This document shows, piece by piece, positions 57,893-64,000 of a DNA stretch of 64,000 nucleotides. Every line of letters starts with the position of its first letter. Positions within the stretch are counted from its first letter, which is position 1. The translations under genes and the position numbers were made by a program. The stretch is from Alphaproteobacteria bacterium (GTDB taxonomy: Bacteria; Pseudomonadota; Alphaproteobacteria; Rhizobiales; Hyphomicrobiaceae). Under the pieces are notes generated by a model. It did not search any database. It was not told where the DNA came from and was given only the letters and a program-made list of their open reading frames with translations. Location of the stretch: NCBI GenBank assembly GCA_022600345.1, contig JAHZKP010000047.1, positions 1 to 64,000 of the forward strand. The letters are read 5' to 3'.

Positions 57893-60451
57893 CTATTCTT
57901 GCTCTTCTCCGGAGTCGGCTGCGAAGATGTCGGTTTTATAGTCGACAAGCCCCAGATGCTTGAATTCGAACGCAAGGTAGATGGTGCGATCGGTATCGAT
58001 ATCCTCGTTGGTGTAGAAGCGCTCCGAATAGGTTGCAGTCAACACGAAGCATTCATCTGCGTAACGCAACTGGATGGCGTCCGAGAGGATGAATTTTTCG
58101 TCGATGTCATAGCGCATGCGGCCCTGGACGGTCCAATGGTCGGACAGCCTCAGGCCTACCGCCCCGGAGATATCCTGCTGGTTGGTTTCGATGCCGAATT
58201 CAGGATCAGCCGATGTAAAGGTGTAGGTCGCCGAAGCGAAGGCCGGACCTAAATCAGCCTTGACGAAGAGATCTTCGCGGCGCAACTCCATTGTTTCTTC
58301 GTCAAATCGGCTTTGCGAGATCAGGCGGAATGCCTCGATCGGGGCGACGTAGGCACCCAGGACATAATCGGACCGGGTGGTGTCCAGGCCGCTAATGGGA
58401 TTGAACGAATACTGCTGGAACCGGTCGATGTTTCTTTCTGTAACGATCGGGGTCGTGCCAGGCTTGATGGTCGTGACGCTTCCGGGGTTTGCGAACGGAT
58501 TATCGCCGGAAAGCTGGAAGCTTTGTCCGGCCAGCAGGCGGGCATAGCCGCCATTGCTGGCTTGGAAGGTGTACTGGACGCCGACGTTGGCTCGAGTTCC
58601 CGTTTCAGTACGATCGTAGCCCGAGAATTTATCGATTTCGAACAGGTTGGTGTCATCGAATACGAGGCTTTGGGCGTCTTCGTTGGGCAACCGGTTGCGA
58701 TCGTTGGTCTGCGTGCGGGCAATGACCTGGCCGATGGGTTCGATGGTGTGGGCGCCGACCGATGACGCGGAGATCCACGGATAGGAAACGGTAACGCCAG
58801 CCGAAGCGACGCCGTTGGTGACCGTGTCGTCCTCCAGGGACGGGTTGCTGAGCTCGGCCAGTGTGTCGAGGGCGTCTGGATCGCGGTAATTGTCGAACTG
58901 GACGACATCCCCGCGGATATTGGCAAATGGTGTGTAGGTGATGCCAATGCGGTCGATCAACTTGCGACGCCAGGTCAGTTCGGTGGTGACGCGCGAGGTG
59001 TTCTGGTCGAATTGGACGGGCGCCTGGCCGACGCCACGAATGATGGCTTCGTCGCGCGACAGGCTGTAGGCATTGGAATCCCAACGCAGCTCGCCGCCCA
59101 GGACCGGGTCACGGAAGATGTAGTTGTAGTCGATGACAGGGTGCACAAGGCTTTCGGAGCGAGGCGTGTCGTCGAGAAGCAAGCCGCCGAAGTGGTACAG
59201 CGTGGCGCCAAAGTAGTTGCGGGTCGACATGCCTTCGAAGAACGTCTTGTTGACGCGGTCGGTGATGATGCGGCTTTCCAGACCGTAGAACCGGCGGAAG
59301 GTGTCGTCGCTCTCAATCGTGGCGTCCCAACCGAAGCTCCACCAGCTCGACAGCGAGAACAGGCCCTGGGTCTTGAGGCTTCCGCGCCAGCCGACGAGGT
59401 CTTCTTTTCGTTCCAGCGCCAGATCTTCAGGCAGTGCGTTGTCGCGCTGATCGACGCCGGCCATGGTGATCTTGTATTCGCCATTGGCCAGACGGTGACG
59501 CCATTCGCCCTGATAAAGGACGCCGCCCTTGGTCATGTAGCGGGGCGCGAAGGTGAAGTCGTAGTTGGGGGCCAGGGCGAAGTAGTAGGGAACGGTGGTT
59601 GAAAATCCCAGGTCGGTGGAGGACCCGAAGGATGGGGGCAGGAATCCGGACCGACGCTTCACGGAGGGATCAGCGTGTTGGAAGTAGGGCAGGTAGACGA
59701 CGGGCTGTCCGAAGACTTCGAACTGGGCGTCGTTGTAAGTGATCGTTGCCTGCTGCTTGTCGTGGACGATGCGGCGCGAGGAGATGCACCACAGCGGAGG
59801 CATGCCGCCTTCGGTCTTACAGGGCGTGAACTTGGCGTCTGAAAATTCGGTCGTGTTGCCATCCCGCCGGGTGGCGCGGGCGGCTGCGATACGCGTGTCA
59901 TCCTTAGCGACGACGCTGAGCGACTGGACGAAGCCATCGCGGAAATCGTCGGTGAGCGTATACCGGTCGGCGCGAATTACGTTGCCGTTGGGTTCGCGCA
60001 GGATGACGTTGCCGACCGCCGTCAGCGTATTTGCGGATTGGTCGTAGACGACTTCGTCGGCGGTCAGAACAAAGTTGTTGTAGTAGATCTCGACATTTCC
60101 ACGGGCGGTAACGGAATTGCCCGAGTTGTCATAAACAAGTTGGTCGCCCTGGAGGTAGAGCGGCTGGGTGCGATCGATGTCGGTCGACGGCAGGAGATCG
60201 CTGCTGGGTTTCTTGAACCTGGGAGCGGCGCCACCGGGAGTGCCGCCGCCAGTGCTGGTGCTGGGATCCTGGGCGCGCACGGGCGCAATCGATGCGAGAG
60301 CGATTGTGACGGTCAACAGTAATGTCAGGGTGCTGGCAATGCTTCCTCGTGGACGGCGCAATCGGGCAGCCGTGTTGATTCCCCACGTGAAAGGCATCTC
60401 AGCGCGCCCCCAGCCGCAGCGATTCTGCGGTTTTCGCGCCCAACGCGTCAC
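57893..60451 (-). CDS. lptD: LPS-assembly protein LptD (GTG start at 60451; internal ATG possible at 60397)
   Basis: OstA-like N-domain 'LQGDQLVYDNSGNSVTARGNVEIYYNNFVLTADEVVYDQSANTLTAVGNVIL'; large beta-barrel C-domain. Confidence 0.95.
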   Translation of the reverse strand: MTRWARKPQNRCGWGRAEMPFTWGINTAARLRRPRGSIASTLTLLLTVTIALASIAPVRAQDPSTSTGGGTPGGAAPRFKKPSSDLLPSTDIDRTQPLYLQGDQLVYDNSGNSVTARGNVEIYYNNFVLTADEVVYDQSANTLTAVGNVILREPNGNVIRADRYTLTDDFRDGFVQSLSVVAKDDTRIAAARATRRDGNTTEFSDAKFTPCKTEGGMPPLWCISSRRIVHDKQQATITYNDAQFEVFGQPVVYLPYFQHADPSVKRRSGFLPPSFGSSTDLGFSTTVPYYFALAPNYDFTFAPRYMTKGGVLYQGEWRHRLANGEYKITMAGVDQRDNALPEDLALERKEDLVGWRGSLKTQGLFSLSSWWSFGWDATIESDDTFRRFYGLESRIITDRVNKTFFEGMSTRNYFGATLYHFGGLLLDDTPRSESLVHPVIDYNYIFRDPVLGGELRWDSNAYSLSRDEAIIRGVGQAPVQFDQNTSRVTTELTWRRKLIDRIGITYTPFANIRGDVVQFDNYRDPDALDTLAELSNPSLEDDTVTNGVASAGVTVSYPWISASSVGAHTIEPIGQVIARTQTNDRNRLPNEDAQSLVFDDTNLFEIDKFSGYDRTETGTRANVGVQYTFQASNGGYARLLAGQSFQLSGDNPFANPGSVTTIKPGTTPIVTERNIDRFQQYSFNPISGLDTTRSDYVLGAYVAPIEAFRLISQSRFDEETMELRREDLFVKADLGPAFASATYTFTSADPEFGIETNQQDISGAVGLRLSDHWTVQGRMRYDIDEKFILSDAIQLRYADECFVLTATYSERFYTNEDIDTDRTIYLAFEFKHLGLVDYKTDIFAADSGEEQE

Positions 60452-61543
60452 TCAACCGTCCTCCTGGTGCAACAGCACCGTTAGTGAAACCAAGCTCACA
60501 AGCAGAATAGGCAGCCAGACCGCAGCCCATGGCGGCACAAGTCCGGCTACCCCGATCTGCCGAGACACCTCGGCAAGTAAGAAGAACCCCAGTCCCCCCA
60601 CCATTCCTGTGATCACCATAGTCTGGATGCCTCCGGATCGGAATGACCGCAACGACACAGTCGCTGCCAAAAGAACCATGGCGATGCACAGAAGGGGTCT
60701 GGACAGAAGGGATTCGTACTGAATGTGCAGCTTGCTGGCAGAAAGGTCTGCCTTTTCAGCGACTTCTATGAGCCCTGGCAGGTCCCAGAAGGATACAGAA
60801 ATAACTGTGCCTAAGGCGTCCTGGACGCGTTCGGGTGTCAAGTAGGTCGAAAGAAGATAGGTATCGTGTTTCGTGGGCTCGCGGCCGGGGGCTGCAACCC
60901 AGGCATCGGAGAGCTTCCAGTAGCCTTCCCGAAGTTCGGCGGTTTGGGCGTCTATCCGCTCGATAAACTGGCCGTCGTTGTCATAAAGAAGGGCCGTGAC
61001 GATCGTCAGTTTGAGGCCCTGGTTGCTTGCCTGGGCGGATGTCAGCACCGATTGACCGTCGACGCCATTTTGTCGCAGCCAGGATTCGCCTGATTTGGAT
61101 CTGAGCAAATTGGCTTCACGGCCGAAGGCCTCGGCAAACATCTGCTCGGCATGGTCTCGGGCGCCGGCGGCAATCGGGTTGTAAAGTGTCGTTGCGAAGA
61201 TACCCAGAAAGAATGCCAGAACGATGCCGGGGCGAAGGAATTGCCAGGCCGACATCCCACCAGCGCGCATAACGGCCAACTCGCTCTTGCGGCTGAGGAA
61301 CAGCAAAGTCGAGATCGCCCCAACCTGAACGGCGAATGCGAGCAGAAACTCGGTGTAGGCTGGAAGCCGCAGGGCGGTCATCCAGGCCAGTTTCCATGCC
61401 GGCACGCTGCCGTACTTTCCGGCTTGGCGCAGAAGTTCGACGAAGTCGATCATGAAAATCAGGACCGAGCAGAGGGCGAAGGCGCCGAAGATCGCGGTCA
61501 GGAACTTGCGGCCGAGGTACCAGTTGAGCGTTGAGCCCATCAT
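60452..61543 (-). CDS. lptG: LPS export ABC transporter permease LptG
   Basis: YjgP/YjgQ family topology; 'LNWYLGRKFLTAIFGAFALCSVLIFMIDFVELLRQAGKY'; 4-bp overlap with lptF. Confidence 0.94.
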   Translation of the reverse strand: MMGSTLNWYLGRKFLTAIFGAFALCSVLIFMIDFVELLRQAGKYGSVPAWKLAWMTALRLPAYTEFLLAFAVQVGAISTLLFLSRKSELAVMRAGGMSAWQFLRPGIVLAFFLGIFATTLYNPIAAGARDHAEQMFAEAFGREANLLRSKSGESWLRQNGVDGQSVLTSAQASNQGLKLTIVTALLYDNDGQFIERIDAQTAELREGYWKLSDAWVAAPGREPTKHDTYLLSTYLTPERVQDALGTVISVSFWDLPGLIEVAEKADLSASKLHIQYESLLSRPLLCIAMVLLAATVSLRSFRSGGIQTMVITGMVGGLGFFLLAEVSRQIGVAGLVPPWAAVWLPILLVSLVSLTVLLHQEDG

Positions 61544-62811
61544 GTTCGTGGCCCTCCTGGCGGCAAGTGTGGTTGAGGGTACGGGTCGGCGGGCAATTGC
61601 GGCGGCTGGTCAGAGTTGTGACCGGGTGGAGTGCCTGCAAGGGATGAATTTGGGCGTTGAAGGCGTCTGACGATTGGTTTGAGAAGATCTTCAAGGCGGT
61701 CGCTGATGAGCAGGCCTTTGCGCGGGCGGGCGTTATAGATGATGAAGAACGCCGCCAGGCTGCTGGCTGCGAGCGGGATGACATAGAGCAACGGCACGAA
61801 TGCGGCGTTAAGGGCGACGAGGTTGTTGACGGCAAGGCCGCCCATGCGGCAGGCGACGGCGGAAACGAAACCTATCACCATTCGTTCCGTGCGGGCCTGG
61901 CGGGTCGATTGGGCCTGCCCGGCGGCGGCCAATGCGATCAGGATGAAGGTTATCGGGTAGAGCGGATTGGCGAACCGCTCATGCAACTCGGCTCGGAATT
62001 GACCGGGATTTGCAGCAAACAGCGCGTCATCCTTTTTGGGGTTGGTGAGTTCGTGCAGGTAGCGTTCGCGCGGTTTGAGATCGAAGGTTTTGTTGCGTCC
62101 CTGGTCGAGCCGGTCGAGGTCGATGATATATTTGTCGAAGACGATGATCTGGGCGGGTTCTTTGCTGCTGGTACGGCGGAGAATATGGCCGTCATACATG
62201 ATCAGATACGCCGTCGGGTCCTGCTTTACGATCTGTCCTCGTTTGGCGAGATAGGTCTGCTGTTCCTTCTTGTTGCGGTTGTCATTGACGACGAGGCCGA
62301 GGATGTCGCCGTTGAATTCTCGCGCACGAATGTGGAAGGTCAGCCCCTTTTCTGGCGTCGTGAAGCTGCCGGGCTGCATGACCTGCGACAGAAGGTCAGT
62401 GCGCATCTGAACGATATATTCGCGCAACAGCCGCAGGCTCCAGGGCATGCCGACGTGGTTCACGAAACTTACAGCGACGGTGACAAGCAGGCCCAGCGCT
62501 ATCAGCGGACGGGCAACGGTCCACACGTTTGCCCCTGCCGCCGTCATGACGATCAGTTCGCTATCGCCGTTAAGCCGGTTGAGGATGTGCAGGGCTGAAA
62601 TCAGCAGGGCAAACGGGGCGATAATGGCGAGCAGGTTGGGCAGCGCCAATGTGGTCATCTTGAACAGCATGAACGCGTCCTGGCCCTGCGAGGTGACGAC
62701 GTTTAGCTGCTTCAAGGCCAAGGCGATCCAGACGATGCCCCCGAGTGATGCAAGGATAAGGAGCAGTGCCGAGGCCGACTGTCGGAAGACATATCTGAAG
62801 AATATCGACAT
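61540..62811 (-). CDS. lptF: LPS export ABC transporter permease LptF
   Basis: YjgP/YjgQ family; 'YVFRQSASALLLILASLGGIVWIALALKQLNVVTSQGQ', 'LHILNRLNGDSELIVMTAAG'. Confidence 0.94.
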   Translation of the reverse strand: MSIFFRYVFRQSASALLLILASLGGIVWIALALKQLNVVTSQGQDAFMLFKMTTLALPNLLAIIAPFALLISALHILNRLNGDSELIVMTAAGANVWTVARPLIALGLLVTVAVSFVNHVGMPWSLRLLREYIVQMRTDLLSQVMQPGSFTTPEKGLTFHIRAREFNGDILGLVVNDNRNKKEQQTYLAKRGQIVKQDPTAYLIMYDGHILRRTSSKEPAQIIVFDKYIIDLDRLDQGRNKTFDLKPRERYLHELTNPKKDDALFAANPGQFRAELHERFANPLYPITFILIALAAAGQAQSTRQARTERMVIGFVSAVACRMGGLAVNNLVALNAAFVPLLYVIPLAASSLAAFFIIYNARPRKGLLISDRLEDLLKPIVRRLQRPNSSLAGTPPGHNSDQPPQLPADPYPQPHLPPGGPRT

Positions 62812-63247
62812 TTAGGCGAGTGTCGCTCCGATAGCAGGGGCGGCGAATAGTGGGTTCGCCCGAATGAGTTCTATGATTGTGATGAATACGGCATTTTCGC
62901 TGCCGTTGAGGTCCCACAGCACCGTGGCGGAAATTCGGCTGGGGTCAACTCGTGCGGAATGTGAGGGCTACTGGTCCACAGGTGTTGCAAATTTGTGGCG
63001 GTTGGGGCGTCTATCGGACGTGCGGCTATCTGAGGTTTCTATCGTTTTCACGGTATTTGAGCAGGAAGCTTGATCTTATCGTAGTGGTGGCACATCTTCA
63101 CGCGCTGTTTGTGGCTCGGATTGAAGCGGTCGAATGCCCAGTTAGCGTCACTGCGCAGAAAACCTTATGTCTGGCCACGCCGATCCTGCGGAGCCGTTAT
63201 TGCCCCTTATCGGCCGACCAGTCCCTCAACTAACAAAGGAGTTCACG

Positions 63248-64000
63248 ATGCCAGCATCGCCGGCAGGTCGCCTGGAAGTTTCATTTGCTTCACTAAAGGG
63301 GAAGCGACAAGAGGTCGTCGGCCTCGTCGTCGGCCAGGGACCGGAATTCGCCGGGCTGGCGGAGGAGCTGGACCAGTCGTGCGATGGCGGATTGAGCCGG
63401 GCGGCGAAGACGGCCCAATTCGAGGGGAAGGCCAAGAGCATCGTCGACGTGCTGGCGCCTTCAGGGCTGAAAGAGAAGCGCGTGCTGCTGATTGGCGGCG
63501 GTGAGGTGGCAAAATCCAGTGAAGACGACTGGATCAATTGCGGCGGTGCGGCAATGGGTAAGCTTCTGGGCACCAAATCTGCTTCGGCAAGCTTGGTCGT
63601 CGAAACGGGTGCCGAGGGAGAGCTTGCCGATCATGATATCGCGGCTGCGATGGCGCTTGGTGCATTTCTGCGTAGTTACCGGTTCGACAAGTACAAGACC
63701 AAGAAGGATGATGATGGGGACAAAGGCTCCAAGGCCAAGGAGCTGACAACGCTCGTTATCCACTGTGCTGAACCCAAGAAGGCGGAAAAGGCCTATCAGC
63801 GCCTGCAAGCGATAGGTGATGGCGTCGTGTTGGCCCGCGATCTGGTCAATGAGCCTGCCAATGAGCTGGGGCCGGAAGAATTCGCCAAGCGGGCTCAGGA
63901 GCTTGAAAAGATCGGGGTCGAGGTTGAAGTGCTCGATCAAAAGGAACTCAAGAAACTGAAGATGGGTTCCTTGTTGGCCGTTTCGCAGGGGAGCAGCAGG
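63248..64000 (+). CDS. pepA: Leucyl aminopeptidase, 3' truncated by window edge
   Basis: Open frame from ATG 63248 to the end: 'MPASPAGRLEVSFASLKGKRQEVVGLVV...GDGVVLARDLVNEPANELGPEEFAKRAQELEKIGVEVEVLDQKELKKLKMGSLLAVSQGSSR'. Confidence 0.92.
   Translation, partial: MPASPAGRLEVSFASLKGKRQEVVGLVVGQGPEFAGLAEELDQSCDGGLSRAAKTAQFEGKAKSIVDVLAPSGLKEKRVLLIGGGEVAKSSEDDWINCGGAAMGKLLGTKSASASLVVETGAEGELADHDIAAAMALGAFLRSYRFDKYKTKKDDDGDKGSKAKELTTLVIHCAEPKKAEKAYQRLQAIGDGVVLARDLVNEPANELGPEEFAKRAQELEKIGVEVEVLDQKELKKLKMGSLLAVSQGSSR

Noticed and set aside
61657-62598. 313-aa plus-strand ORF antisense to lptF
   Set aside because: Antisense shadow of lptF.
1-64000. Prophage, IS element, toxin-antitoxin, restriction-modification or defence island
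   Set aside because: No transposase, integrase, phage structural, methyltransferase-endonuclease, or toxin-antitoxin signature was recognised in any frame I read; gene order is mostly conserved housekeeping.

Overview
The window is a gene-dense, high-GC stretch that reads as an alphaproteobacterial (Hyphomicrobiales/Rhizobiales-like) chromosome. I assigned about 55 protein-coding genes and two tRNAs (Pro-GGG, Ser-TGA). Most genes lie in conserved housekeeping blocks: plsX-fabH-ihfA-merR; dacF-like/tmk/holB/metG/tatD/MBL; rpsF-rpsR-DUF2232-rplI-dnaB-alr-radA-cvpA-purF; fabD-fabG-acpP-fabF-mltG-yicC-gmk; and lptF-lptG-lptD-surA-like-pdxA-rsmA, followed by a truncated pepA at the right edge. Accessory content is modest: a tandem pair of paralogous porins, a tandem pair of small secreted Cys-containing paralogs, an 8-Cys mini-protein, an orphan TAXI-like binding protein, and a cluster of FAD oxidoreductase, VOC and flavin reductase genes. 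The most notable anomaly is ihfA, whose reading frame is broken by one extra base in an A5 run at the start of the DNA-binding arm. I found no CRISPR array, transposase, prophage or recognisable defence system, and nothing that clearly qualifies as a new multi-gene system. Family assignments come from reading translations; no database search was run.
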